Of a stretch of DNA of 64,000 bases, positions 43,563 through 52,101 are shown one piece after another. Origin of the DNA: UBA1952 sp965246785 (GTDB lineage: Bacteria > Bacteroidota > Bacteroidia > Chitinophagales > Chitinophagaceae); the NCBI GenBank assembly GCA_965246785.1, contig CBDFFM010000027.1, forward strand, positions 124,001-188,000. The letters run 5' to 3'. The notes below the pieces were generated by a model, which was given only the letters and a program-made list of their open reading frames with translations, was not told where the DNA came from and ran no database searches. How positions within the stretch are numbered: position 1 is the first letter of the stretch; every line of letters starts with the position of its first letter. The translations under genes and the position numbers were made by a program.

Positions 43563-43998
43563 AGTATCAAGTATCAAGTAGCAAGTAGCAAGCTGTGATG
43601 TAGATGCACAACTTCAAAGATTTGCAGGTTTGGAATAAGGCTGTTGATTTGGTCGTACAGGTTTATCAGAATGTAGAACATTTCCCAAGTAAGGAACGAT
43701 TCAACTTGATAAGTCATATTCAAAGAGCAGCAACATCCATTCCGAGCAACATCGCTGAAGGTTGTGGGAGGAGTACAAATCCTGCCTTCAAACAGTTCTT
43801 AGCAATTGCCCTTGGTTCTTCATACGAGCTGGAAACGCAAATTATTTTGAGTGGTAGGTTAGGATATCTAAATGAAAAGGACAGCAATGAGCTATTGAAA
43901 AGGATAACAGAGGTTCAGCGAATGCTCAACGGTCTGCACAGTTCTCTTCAATAGCTCATTCATCCAAGCTTGATACTTGATACTTGCTACTTGATACT
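43563..43998. mobile_element. IVS-like cassette between rpoB and rpoC bounded by 32-bp inverted repeats
   Basis: The left repeat is 43563-43594 (AGTATCAAGTATCAAGTAGC...) and the right is 43967-43998. The reverse complement of the right arm matches the left at 29 of 32 positions. The arms are built of AAGTATC and AAGTAGC heptads. They enclose the four-helix-bundle gene, start one base after the rpoB stop, and end 29 bases before rpoC. In RNA they would form a long stem that loops out the gene, as in 23S rRNA intervening sequences, whose encoded proteins belong to the same family. The cassette is defined from repeats and context and is inferred to be mobile. Confidence 0.8.
43604..43954 (+). 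CDS. Four-helix-bundle protein (S23/IVS-encoded family)
   Basis: The 116-aa protein has the characteristic pattern FKDLQVWNKAVDLVVQVYQ, FPSKERFNLISHIQRAATSIPSNIAEGCGR, KQFLAIALGSSYELETQII and LGYLNEKD. Members occur in 23S rRNA intervening sequences, and related Avd proteins occur in diversity-generating retroelements; no reverse transcriptase or template repeat is visible here. Homologues form pentameric helical bundles with suggested nucleic-acid binding. It lies inside the inverted-repeat cassette between rpoB and rpoC and is AT-richer than both. Confidence 0.95.
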   Translation: MHNFKDLQVWNKAVDLVVQVYQNVEHFPSKERFNLISHIQRAATSIPSNIAEGCGRSTNPAFKQFLAIALGSSYELETQIILSGRLGYLNEKDSNELLKRITEVQRMLNGLHSSLQ

Positions 43999-44027
43999 CA
44001 AAAAAGAAAAACACTTCTAAACATACT

Positions 44028-47000
44028 ATGGCTATCAAGAAGGACCTGAAACCAAAACCGGGTTTCAACAAAATCACCATCTCCCTCGCATCGCCTGATA
44101 ATATCCTGGACCGTTCGTTCGGTGAGGTATTGAAGCCGGAGACCATCAACTACCGGACGTACAAGCCCGAGCGTGATGGCCTGTTCTGCGAGAAGATATT
44201 CGGTCCCGTAAAGGACTATGAATGCTATTGCGGCAAGTACAAGCGTATCCGCTACAAGGGTATCGTTTGCGATCGTTGCGGCGTAGAAGTAACCGAGAAG
44301 AAAGTACGTCGTGAGCGTATGGGCCACATCAAGCTTGTTGTGCCTATCGTACACATCTGGTACTTCAAATCCCTGCCGAATAAAATCGGCTACCTGCTTG
44401 GTACATCTTCCAAGAAGATGGAGAGCATTGTGTACTACGAGCGCTATGTCGTGGTACAGGGCGGTGCCGCGGACGAGATGATTCGCACAAAGCTCAACCT
44501 GAAAGAAAAAGAAGGCACGACGCTTCAGCTCATCACTGAAGATGAGTACCTCGAAATTCTTGACGCTCTTCCGCGCGAGAATGCCATGCTGCCGGACGAA
44601 GACCCGAATAAGTTCATTGCTAAGATGGGCGCAGAAAGCCTTCAGGCGCTGCTTTCCCGCATTGACCTGGACTCGCTTTCTTACGACCTGCGTAATGCTG
44701 CCGCGAATGAAACATCCCAGCAGCGCAAGCAGGAAGCCCTGAAGCGCTTGAGCGTAGTAGAAGCTTTCCGCGATGCGAACAGCCGCGTAGAGAATAAGCT
44801 GGAATGGATGATTATGCAGTACATCCCGGTTATTCCACCGGAACTGCGTCCGCTCGTGCCACTGGATGGGGGCCGTTTCGCGTCTTCTGACCTGAACGAC
44901 CTCTATCGCCGTGTAATTATCCGGAACAACCGTCTGAAGCGCCTTATTGAAATCAAGGCTCCGGAAGTAATCCTGCGGAATGAAAAGCGGATGCTGCAGG
45001 AAGCTGTGGATTCCTTGTTTGACAACTCCCGTAAGTCCAATGCCGTTAAGGCGGAAGGCGGACGTGCACTGAAGTCTTTGAGCGATGTGCTTAAAGGCAA
45101 GCAAGGCCGTTTCCGTCAGAACTTGCTCGGTAAGCGTGTTGACTATTCCGGTCGTTCTGTAATCGTGGTAGGTCCTGAAATGAAGCTGCACGAGTGCGGC
45201 CTTCCTAAGGACATGGCTGCCGAGCTATTCAAGCCGTTCATCATCCGCAAGCTCATTGAGCGCGGCATTGTGAAGACGGTGAAGAGCGCAAAGAAAATGG
45301 TTGAGCGCAAGGAAAGCGTGATTTGGGATATCCTGGAAAACGTCCTGAAGGGACACCCCGTCCTTCTTAATCGTGCCCCTACCCTTCACCGTCTTTCCAT
45401 CCAGGCCTTCCAGCCGAAAATGATTGAGGGTAAGGCCATCCAGCTTCACCCGCTCGTGTGTTCTGCCTTCAACGCCGACTTTGACGGTGACCAGATGGCG
45501 GTTCACGTGCCACTTTCCAATGCTGCTATTCTTGAAGCGCAGCTGCTCATGCTGGCTTCTCACAATATCCTGAACCCGCAAAACGGTACGCCTATCACCC
45601 TTCCTTCTCAGGACATGGTGCTTGGTCTGTATTACATTTCCAAGGGTAAGAAGAGCATCAATGGCGAAGTGATGAAGGGCGAAGGCATGACCTTCTACGG
45701 CCCGGATGAAGTTATCATGGCGCACAACGAAGGCCGTGTTGACCTGCACGCATGGATTAAGGTGCGTGTAAATGTCCGTAACAAGGAAGGCCAGCTGGAA
45801 CTGAAGCTGACGGAAACAACCGTTGGCCGCGTCCTCTTCAACCAGTTCGTACCAAAGCGCAGTGGTTATGTGAATGCCATTCTTACCAAGAAGAGCCTTC
45901 GCGAAATCATCGGCGACATCCTTAAGAATACGACTATTCCAGAAACCGTACAGTTCCTGGATGATATTAAGACGCTCGGCTTCCGTACCGCATTCCGCGG
46001 CGGACTTTCCTTCTCTATCAACGACCTGACCATTCCTGCCGTAAAGGAGGAACTGGTAGCCGCTGCGCAGGTAGAAGTGGATGATGTGATGGAGAATTAT
46101 AACAATGGTCTCATCACCAACAACGAGCGTTACAACCAAATCATTGACATCTGGAGCCGCGTGGATACGCGCGTAACGGAGACGCTGATTAAGGAAATGC
46201 AGGCAGACAAGCAGGGCTTCAACTCTGTTTATATGATGCTGGATTCCGGCGCCCGTGGTAGCAAGCAGCAGGTTAAGCAGCTCGCAGGCCTCCGCGGTCT
46301 GATGGCCAAGCCACGGCGCTCTGGTTCTTCCGGTTCTGAAATTATTGAGAATCCAATCCTTTCAAACTTCAAGACTGGTCTTTCGGTCCTTGAGTACTTC
46401 ATCTCTACCCACGGTGCCCGTAAGGGTCTGGCCGATACCGCCCTTAAGACGGCGGATGCCGGTTACCTCACGCGTCGTCTCGTTGACGTAGCGCAGGATG
46501 TGGTGATTAATGAAGAAGATTGCGGCACCCTCCGTGGCATCGCAACAACTGCCCTGAAGGACAATGAGGACATCGTAGAGCCACTCTATGATCGTATCCT
46601 CGGACGTACTTCCCTGCACGATGTGTTTGACCCGATTAGCGACAACCACATCGTTGGCGCCGGCGACGAAATAACCGAAGACGTAGCGCGCACCATTGAG
46701 GAAAGCGCCGTTGACATGGTGGAAATCCGCTCCGTGCTTACCTGCGAAAGCAAGCGTGGCGTGTGCGCCAAGTGCTACGGCAAAAACCTCGCAACCGGCT
46801 ACATGGCGCAGAAGGGCGATGCCGTCGGCATCATCGCTGCCCAGTCTATCGGTGAGCCGGGTACTCAGCTTACCCTCCGTACCTTCCACGTAGGTGGTGT
46901 TGCCGGTGCAAGCGCAATTGAAAGTAACCTGAATGCTAAGTTTGACGGCACCCTCCAGTTTGACGGCGTGCGTACCACTACATACACAAGCCCCGAGGGC

Positions 47001-48350
47001 GTGAAGGAGACCGTAGTCATAGGCCGTACCGGTGAGGCGCGGATTGTGGACACGAAGAACGACCGCCTCCTCATCACCAACAACATCCCTTACGGCTCCA
47101 TCCTCAAGGCTAAGGACGGTCAGAAGATGGCCAAGGGCGATGTCATCTGCACCTGGGACCCATTCAACGCCGTCATCATCTCCGAAGTGGGCGGCTCCGT
47201 ACGCTTTGACAATGTGATTGAAGGCGTCACCTTCCGCGAAGAGGCTGACGAGCAAACCGGTCACCGCGAAAAGGTGGTCATCGAAACAAAAGACAAAACC
47301 AAGATTCCCGCCATCATCATCGACGGCAAAGACTCCAAGACCTACAACCTCCCCGTCGGCTCACACATTGTGGTGGAAGACGGCGAGACCGTACGCAATG
47401 GCCAGGTAATCGTCAAGATTGCCCGTATCATGGGTCGCAGCCGCGACATCACCGGTGGTCTGCCGCGCGTAACGGAGCTCTTCGAAGCCCGCAACCCAAG
47501 CAACCCCGCCGTTGTAGCCGAGATTGACGGCGTAGTAGCCTTTGGCGGCGTGAAGCGTGGCAACCGCGAGATTTCCGTAGAAAGCCGCGAAGGCCTCGTC
47601 AAGAAATACCTCGTGCCCCTTACCCGCCACATCATGGTGCAGGACGGCGACTTCGTGAAGGCCGGCAACAGCCTCTCCGACGGCGCTACCACGCCGAGCG
47701 ACATTCTCGCCATCAAGGGGCCATTCGCCGTGCAGGAATACCTTGTGAATGAGATTCAGGAAGTGTATCGCCTGCAAGGTGTGAAGATTAATGACAAGCA
47801 CATCGAAGTAATCGTTCGCCAGATGATGCGCAAGGTGACCATCGTTGACCCCGGAGACACTAAGTTCCTCGAAGATGACACCGAAGACAAGGCAGACTTT
47901 CAGATGGAAAACGACTGGATTTTTGACAAGAAGGTCATCACCGAAGGTGGCGACAGCGAAGTCTTCAAGGCCGGCCAGATTGTGACCATCCGCGAAATCC
48001 GCGAGGAAAACTCCGCCCTCAAGCGCGCCGACAAGAAGATCATTGAATTCCGCGACGCGCAATCCGCCACCTCGGCCCCGCTGCTTCTCGGCATCACCAA
48101 GGCCTCCCTCGGCACCCGCTCCTGGATATCCGCCGCATCCTTCCAGGAAACGACGAAAGTGCTCTCCCAGGCCGCCATCAACGGCAAGACCGACAACCTC
48201 CAGGGCCTCAAGGAAAATGTAATCACCGGCAACCTCATCCCCGCCGGCACCGGTATGCGCGACTTCAACGACCTCGTGGTAGGCTCCAAGGAAGAAATGG
48301 AGCTCCTCATGAACTCCCGCGCTGTGCTTGAGTTTGATGATGAAGAATAA
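44028..48350 (+). CDS. rpoC: DNA-directed RNA polymerase subunit beta'
   Basis: RpoC is the catalytic partner of RpoB. It is 1440 aa. The N-terminal zinc ribbon is CYCGKYKRIRYKGIVCDRCG, and the absolutely conserved Mg-binding loop is present as NADFDGDQMAVH. The bridge-helix/trigger-loop region follows (GLRGLMAKPRRSGSSGSEIIENPI; ending with the second zinc site CESKRGVCAKCYG), then the remaining C-terminal domains. The start is MAIKKDLKPKPGFNKITISLASP. It is separated from rpoB by an insertion cassette and ends at a very strong terminator, where the operon closes. Confidence 0.98.
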   Translation: MAIKKDLKPKPGFNKITISLASPDNILDRSFGEVLKPETINYRTYKPERDGLFCEKIFGPVKDYECYCGKYKRIRYKGIVCDRCGVEVTEKKVRRERMGHIKLVVPIVHIWYFKSLPNKIGYLLGTSSKKMESIVYYERYVVVQGGAADEMIRTKLNLKEKEGTTLQLITEDEYLEILDALPRENAMLPDEDPNKFIAKMGAESLQALLSRIDLDSLSYDLRNAAANETSQQRKQEALKRLSVVEAFRDANSRVENKLEWMIMQYIPVIPPELRPLVPLDGGRFASSDLNDLYRRVIIRNNRLKRLIEIKAPEVILRNEKRMLQEAVDSLFDNSRKSNAVKAEGGRALKSLSDVLKGKQGRFRQNLLGKRVDYSGRSVIVVGPEMKLHECGLPKDMAAELFKPFIIRKLIERGIVKTVKSAKKMVERKESVIWDILENVLKGHPVLLNRAPTLHRLSIQAFQPKMIEGKAIQLHPLVCSAFNADFDGDQMAVHVPLSNAAILEAQLLMLASHNILNPQNGTPITLPSQDMVLGLYYISKGKKSINGEVMKGEGMTFYGPDEVIMAHNEGRVDLHAWIKVRVNVRNKEGQLELKLTETTVGRVLFNQFVPKRSGYVNAILTKKSLREIIGDILKNTTIPETVQFLDDIKTLGFRTAFRGGLSFSINDLTIPAVKEELVAAAQVEVDDVMENYNNGLITNNERYNQIIDIWSRVDTRVTETLIKEMQADKQGFNSVYMMLDSGARGSKQQVKQLAGLRGLMAKPRRSGSSGSEIIENPILSNFKTGLSVLEYFISTHGARKGLADTALKTADAGYLTRRLVDVAQDVVINEEDCGTLRGIATTALKDNEDIVEPLYDRILGRTSLHDVFDPISDNHIVGAGDEITEDVARTIEESAVDMVEIRSVLTCESKRGVCAKCYGKNLATGYMAQKGDAVGIIAAQSIGEPGTQLTLRTFHVGGVAGASAIESNLNAKFDGTLQFDGVRTTTYTSPEGVKETVVIGRTGEARIVDTKNDRLLITNNIPYGSILKAKDGQKMAKGDVICTWDPFNAVIISEVGGSVRFDNVIEGVTFREEADEQTGHREKVVIETKDKTKIPAIIIDGKDSKTYNLPVGSHIVVEDGETVRNGQVIVKIARIMGRSRDITGGLPRVTELFEARNPSNPAVVAEIDGVVAFGGVKRGNREISVESREGLVKKYLVPLTRHIMVQDGDFVKAGNSLSDGATTPSDILAIKGPFAVQEYLVNEIQEVYRLQGVKINDKHIEVIVRQMMRKVTIVDPGDTKFLEDDTEDKADFQMENDWIFDKKVITEGGDSEVFKAGQIVTIREIREENSALKRADKKIIEFRDAQSATSAPLLLGITKASLGTRSWISAASFQETTKVLSQAAINGKTDNLQGLKENVITGNLIPAGTGMRDFNDLVVGSKEEMELLMNSRAVLEFDDEE

Positions 48351-48363
48351 GGTAAAAGTAAAA

Positions 48364-48413
48364 AGGTAAACAAAAAAAGGCCGCTCTGTGATGAGCGGCC
48401 TTTTTTTGTTTAC
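48364..48413 (+). terminator. Very strong terminator after rpoC
   Basis: The 22-base arms 48364-48385 and 48392-48413 (GGTAAACAAAAAAAGGCCGC... and its complement) pair perfectly with a 6-base loop, and T-rich sequence follows the GC core. Confidence 0.92.
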
Positions 48414-48426
48414 CGATGCGGTAATT

Positions 48427-48560
48427 GCGAAGCTCCCTTCCTCGCAGTGACGAGGGCCGGGCGCGGGAGCGGAGCATCGCACAGATTACCATACCACAGC
48501 GACTTGTCATTCTGAAAGAATCTTGCAAGATGCTTACAGCATGACAAGATTGGGCGAGCA
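48427..48560. repeat. Degenerate REP-like repeats between rpoC and the lipoprotein gene
   Basis: An ATTGCGAAGC...CTCGCAGTGACG segment (48427-48450) resembles the element at 61917-62013. A second element is bounded by CTTGTCATTCTG (48503) and CAGCATGACAAG (48537-48548), with internal ATCTTGCAAGAT. Both look like decayed intergenic palindromes. No coding signal is seen in the rest of the gap to 48685. Confidence 0.5.
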
Positions 48561-48685
48561 GCACTTAGTGCGAGCAATTGTCACTCCCGTCTCAGTTCGG
48601 CGAAGTCTACCGCCTTCGTCCGGCTATTTGTAGGCTCTAGCTACAGCATAATCAAACGAAGCCAGGAGGCTTAGCATAATTGGGG

Positions 48686-49474
48686 CTACTTACAATCATA
48701 CGAGTAATTTGTGACGCCTGAATTTAACCCGTCACTAACTGTAACTGCAATGATTTTATTACCCGCGTCGACAGTATATGAATAGTAATAAACAGTTCCA
48801 TCAGTATAGGATATTGATTTAAGCAGGTGTGCAGTTTTATAGAATGTCACACCATGATGAAGAAACAAATTGAGCTGTTCATTCTGAAGGGTGATGAATT
48901 TAGGGGCTGGCTTATCAGTATAATATTCGTACTTGGCTCCAAACGGCGACCGAGTGACTGCATTTGGAGCAGTAGAGTCACTAATTACATCCCCATTTGC
49001 CCACTTATAATACCTGTCATAAATAGTGCTGCCTACAAGCTCATGAGATTCAGATAAGTAACCATTCGCATCATAACGAAAGGTCGTGACATTTCTCCGA
49101 TTAAGAACGGTATTAATGTAGGAAACAAGATGCTGCTGGGCATCCAATACAATCGTGTCCGTTTCCTGAATACCGCCAGAAGTATCATAAACGCTAGCGA
49201 AGATTATATTCCCCTGATAGTTGAGCCTTGCAGTATAGTGCGCGTACTTACTTGATTGAGATGATTTATCATCAGACACAATCGTACTCAGACGTTTGAT
49301 ACTATCATACTGAAGTAAATAAAAATTCGCAGGGGTGCCACTAGCGTTATGATTATCAATCCTGACTAAGTCGCACTTGTCAGAAGTCTTATCACTATCA
49401 ACACTATCATTGTCTTTTTTGCAGGCAAGAACAGATAAGCAAAGTAAATAGAATAGTAAGCTATGAGCTTTCAT
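48686..49474 (-). CDS. Lipoprotein with YD/RHS-like repeats, function unknown
   Basis: I prefer the start at 49474, giving MKAHSLLFYLLCLSVLACKKDNDS, a lipoprotein signal with the lipobox LSVLAC; the longer in-frame start (49549) adds 25 residues that do not resemble a signal. The mature chain holds repeated motifs such as LLQYDSIKRLSTIV, YDANGYLSESHEL and YYKWANGDVI, like short YD repeats. It is AT-richer than the flanking genes. The function is unknown; it is a candidate surface-exposed or carbohydrate-binding protein. Confidence 0.75.
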   Translation of the reverse strand: MKAHSLLFYLLCLSVLACKKDNDSVDSDKTSDKCDLVRIDNHNASGTPANFYLLQYDSIKRLSTIVSDDKSSQSSKYAHYTARLNYQGNIIFASVYDTSGGIQETDTIVLDAQQHLVSYINTVLNRRNVTTFRYDANGYLSESHELVGSTIYDRYYKWANGDVISDSTAPNAVTRSPFGAKYEYYTDKPAPKFITLQNEQLNLFLHHGVTFYKTAHLLKSISYTDGTVYYYSYTVDAGNKIIAVTVSDGLNSGVTNYSYDCK

Positions 49475-49599
49475 TCGGGCAGTTTGATTTAGGTCAAATA
49501 TATACTTCCCACCGTTATTGGTCTTATGACCAACAACTTGGGGTGCCACATAGGGTTCGTGTTTGGTGATAACACCGTCAACTACGAGAAAAAGGACAG

Positions 49600-49952
49600 T
49601 CAGGCACCGCCACTCATCTGCATCATCAGCGTGCGTAGCTCCTCAATCCTGTCAACCGGAATGGCCTGAAGGAGCTCTGTAATGCCTGGCGTCTTGACCC
49701 GCACCAATGCCTGCATGGAATGCCCCGCGGCTACACTTTGTCCTTCCACAGGATGCCATGAAAACAGGTCACTTGGCGTGCAATTCAGGGCAAGGCAAAT
49801 CTTCTCGACCTGCGCATTACTCAGACGCACCGAAGGATTCTGGCGAATAATGCCGTGATATACTTGGAGCCAAATCCAAGCTTGCGCAGGAAAACAGAAG
49901 GCTCTCTGATACCGCGTTGAGCGGCAATACGGGCAATGTCAAGCGTAAGCAT
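49600..49952 (-). pseudogene. XRE-family HTH regulator, frameshifted
   Basis: Reading from ATG 49952 gives MLTLDIARIAAQRGIREPSVFLRKLGFGSKYI, then the frame shifts. The second frame resumes GIIRQNPSVRLSNAQVEKICLALNCTPSDLF and continues to the stop at 49600. A one-base loss near 49854-49857 (between ATC and GGC in the coding sequence) joins the two halves into a normal HTH-XRE domain of about 117 aa. The gene may be broken, or the loss may be a sequencing error. It is flanked upstream by the 21-bp-lattice repeat array. Its own stop (the GGA tail) is normal. Confidence 0.75.
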
Positions 49953-49962
49953 GGCGAAGAAG

Positions 49963-50172
49963 CGGCTTTAAGCCTTAAATATAAGGCAGAAGGTCGCATT
50001 AATGAGGCAAAAAGCCGTTATGATATACCCAAAAGCTTCAATTAGGTTATAAAAAGCCTTGCATAAACACCTTTCTGCCATTTAACTGATGCAAGAACCC
50101 GTCCTGTTGAGGCAAGAAGGGAAATTATGAAGGCAAAATACCTCACTTCTAAGGCATAAAGCCTCATAAATG
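49963..50172. promoter_or_regulatory. 21-bp phased repeat array upstream of the HTH gene
   Basis: Units start at 49963, 49984, 50005, 50026, 50047, 50068, 50089, 50110, 50131 and 50152, each exactly 21 bases apart. The best 13-base cores are AGGCAAAAAGCCG (50005), AGGCATAAAGCCT (50152), AGGCAAAATACCT (50131) and CGGCTTTAAGCCT (49963). AGGCA recurs at 49984, 50005, 50110, 50131 and 50152; other units are partial matches. Dyad AGGC-N5-GCCT fits an HTH dimer, and 21 bp is two helix turns, so all sites face the same side. The array begins 11 bases before the HTH start. It is likely an operator or nucleation array, not a CRISPR. Confidence 0.75.
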
Positions 50173-50204
50173 CAGCTCTTGTTGGTTTTAGGAGGAAGCG
50201 CAAG

Positions 50205-50241
50205 GTTCTTCGCGACGCGCTTCACTGACGTCGCGAAGAAC
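50205..50241. repeat. 13-bp inverted repeat
   Basis: GTTCTTCGCGACG and CGTCGCGAAGAAC flank an 11-base loop, 43 bases beyond the stop end of the small gene at 50284. On the minus strand it is downstream of that gene, but no T-run follows. Confidence 0.5.
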
Positions 50242-50283
50242 ACTTTTCCCGGGCGTAGAATATCCAAAAGGAAGTGGCCCCCT

Positions 50284-50520
50284 TTATCTCTTCTTCCCCT
50301 TTTCCGAATCCCGCACGGCATGCGTAGCAGCCTTAGCATCGCGACCCACCGAGCGGCCGGCATCTCGGAAGCCATGCCCGATGGCGCGGAAGCTTTCCTT
50401 GAGATTGGCGCTGGTGCTCGGCTTGGGCGCTTTGTCTTTCTTTTTATTCCGGGCAATGGCCGCATCAGGCGCCGTGAACAGTGACAGAGCGAGCAGCAGG
50501 GCAGCGGGTAACTTGTTCAT
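50284..50520 (-). CDS. Small basic secreted protein, function unknown
   Basis: The 78-aa chain begins with a signal peptide (MNKLPAALLLALSLFTAPDAA), then a Lys/Arg-rich hydrophilic part with an apparent amphipathic stretch (FRAIGHGFRDAGRSVGRDAK). It resembles no family I recognise. It is divergent from the LptF/G gene and upstream of the phased array region, on the same strand as the HTH gene but 330 bases away. Confidence 0.55.
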   Translation of the reverse strand: MNKLPAALLLALSLFTAPDAAIARNKKKDKAPKPSTSANLKESFRAIGHGFRDAGRSVGRDAKAATHAVRDSEKGKKR

Positions 50521-50602
50521 ATTGATGATGGATGCAAAGAAAAGGACAGGGCTTGTATTGCCGGCGGCACAAAGCCCAACATTCCCTTTAGGCTTTTAGA
50601 AG

Positions 50603-50610
50603 TAGGTTTG
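50603..50610 (+). promoter_or_regulatory. Candidate -7 box for the LptF/G gene
   Basis: TAGGTTTG matches TAnnTTTG. It lies 7 bases before the GTG start at 50618, which would make the transcript nearly leaderless. No -33 TTTG is visible at the right distance. Confidence 0.3.
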
Positions 50611-50617
50611 CCCGGCT

Positions 50618-52090
50618 GTGTTTAAGAAGCTCGACATCCTCATCGTCAAGTCCTTCGTGGGGCCGTTCATCGTCACGTTTTTCGTGTCGCTGTTTGTGCT
50701 GGTAATGCAGTTTTTCTGGCTCTATATGGATGAGCTTTTAGGGAAAGGCTTCGGCGTGTGGACAATACTGAAGCTGCTCTTCTTCATGTCCTCCACCATG
50801 GTGCCGCTGGCCCTGCCGCTCGGCATCCTGCTGGCCTCCATCATGACGTTCGGGAATATGGGGGAAGCCTACGAGCTGGTGGCCATCAAGTCTTCCGGCA
50901 TATCGCTGCTACGCTTCATGCGCCCGCTGGTGATTATGATTTCAGGCGTGGCGGTGGCGGCCTTCTTCTTCAACAACAACATCATCCCCGTAGCCAATCT
51001 TAAGGCCTTCTCGCTCCTGTACGACCTGCGCAATGCCAAGATGAGCCTCAACATTCGCCCCGGCCAATTCAATGGCGAGATACCGGGCTACGCCATCAAA
51101 ATTGGCCAGAAGGGCAAGGACGATAAGACCATCCGCGACATCATCATCTACGACGGCGGCCCTGCGGGCAATGACCGCATCGTGCTGGCCGAAAGCGGCG
51201 AGATGGCGCCGTCGGAAGACGGGAAGTTCCTCGTCTTCCGCCTGCAAAACGGCTGGCGCTTCCAGGAAGGCTCCGACGGCGGCAACCCCGGCGCCGGCGC
51301 GCACGCCACGCAGACGCGCATGCACTTCCGCAGGTACGACAAGATTATAGACCTCTCCGTGCTGAAGATGAATCACACGAATGAAGACCTCTTCAAAGGC
51401 GGCTACCAGATGATGAACGTGCGGCAGCTCCGCCAGGACATGCGCCTCTTAGACACCAACCGCCGCCACGATCTGGCGATGAGTGAGGCCAACTTTGCCC
51501 CCTACTTCCCAGTGTATAGCAAGACGGAGCAGGGCATCGCATTCCGCAAGCAATTGGAGCACGTGCATCAAGCGCTGCCCATTCCCGCCGGCGCCTCCTT
51601 CGCGGCGCGAATCCCGGACAGCCTGCGGGCAAAGGTGGCAGAAACCGCGCTCGGCAGCGCGCGCAACGTGATGCAGCTTGAAGGCTACACGGCCAATAAT
51701 GTGAAGATATCGGAGGAAAATATGGTGAAGCGGGAAATTGCCTTTCATAGCAAGTTCACGCTGTCGTTTGCATGCGTGCTGCTCTTTCTGATAGGCGCGC
51801 CGCTGGGGGCCATTATCCGCAAAGGCGGGTTGGGGCTACCCATTATCATAGCCATCGGCTTCTTCGTGTTTTACTTCATCATGTCCAAGACAGGGGAGCA
51901 GCTTACCGTATCGGGCGTGTTGCCGGCGTGGGGGGGGATGTGGCTGAGTACGGCGCTGTTGCTGCCCATCGCCGCATTCATCATTCGCGCCGCGCGCAAT
52001 GACTCGCCGCTGTTCAGCAAAGAGTGGTATGTGCGGCTCGCGCATCGGATTGGCAAACTTTTTAAGCGAGTGCCGGATATACAGTCATAA
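50618..52090 (+). CDS. LptF/LptG-family lipopolysaccharide export permease
   Basis: LptF and LptG form the membrane core of the LPS export ABC transporter that extracts LPS from the inner membrane. The 490-aa protein starts with GTG (MFKKLDILIVKSFVGPFIVTFFVSLFVLV), typical of the family. Three N-terminal helices, a large periplasmic beta-jellyroll region (about 130-360; RNAKMSLNIRPGQFNGEIPGYAIKI) and three C-terminal helices follow. A second permease partner is not in the window. It lies 11 bases upstream of a PAP2 phosphatase and, further on, a GT39-type transferase, so the three may form an envelope-lipid operon. Confidence 0.92.
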   Translation: MFKKLDILIVKSFVGPFIVTFFVSLFVLVMQFFWLYMDELLGKGFGVWTILKLLFFMSSTMVPLALPLGILLASIMTFGNMGEAYELVAIKSSGISLLRFMRPLVIMISGVAVAAFFFNNNIIPVANLKAFSLLYDLRNAKMSLNIRPGQFNGEIPGYAIKIGQKGKDDKTIRDIIIYDGGPAGNDRIVLAESGEMAPSEDGKFLVFRLQNGWRFQEGSDGGNPGAGAHATQTRMHFRRYDKIIDLSVLKMNHTNEDLFKGGYQMMNVRQLRQDMRLLDTNRRHDLAMSEANFAPYFPVYSKTEQGIAFRKQLEHVHQALPIPAGASFAARIPDSLRAKVAETALGSARNVMQLEGYTANNVKISEENMVKREIAFHSKFTLSFACVLLFLIGAPLGAIIRKGGLGLPIIIAIGFFVFYFIMSKTGEQLTVSGVLPAWGGMWLSTALLLPIAAFIIRAARNDSPLFSKEWYVRLAHRIGKLFKRVPDIQS

Positions 52091-52101
52091 AGCCCATCAC
52101 C

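Noticed and set aside
43604..43954. Avd subunit of a diversity-generating retroelement
   Set aside because: No reverse transcriptase, template repeat or variable gene in the neighbourhood; IVS-family protein fits better.
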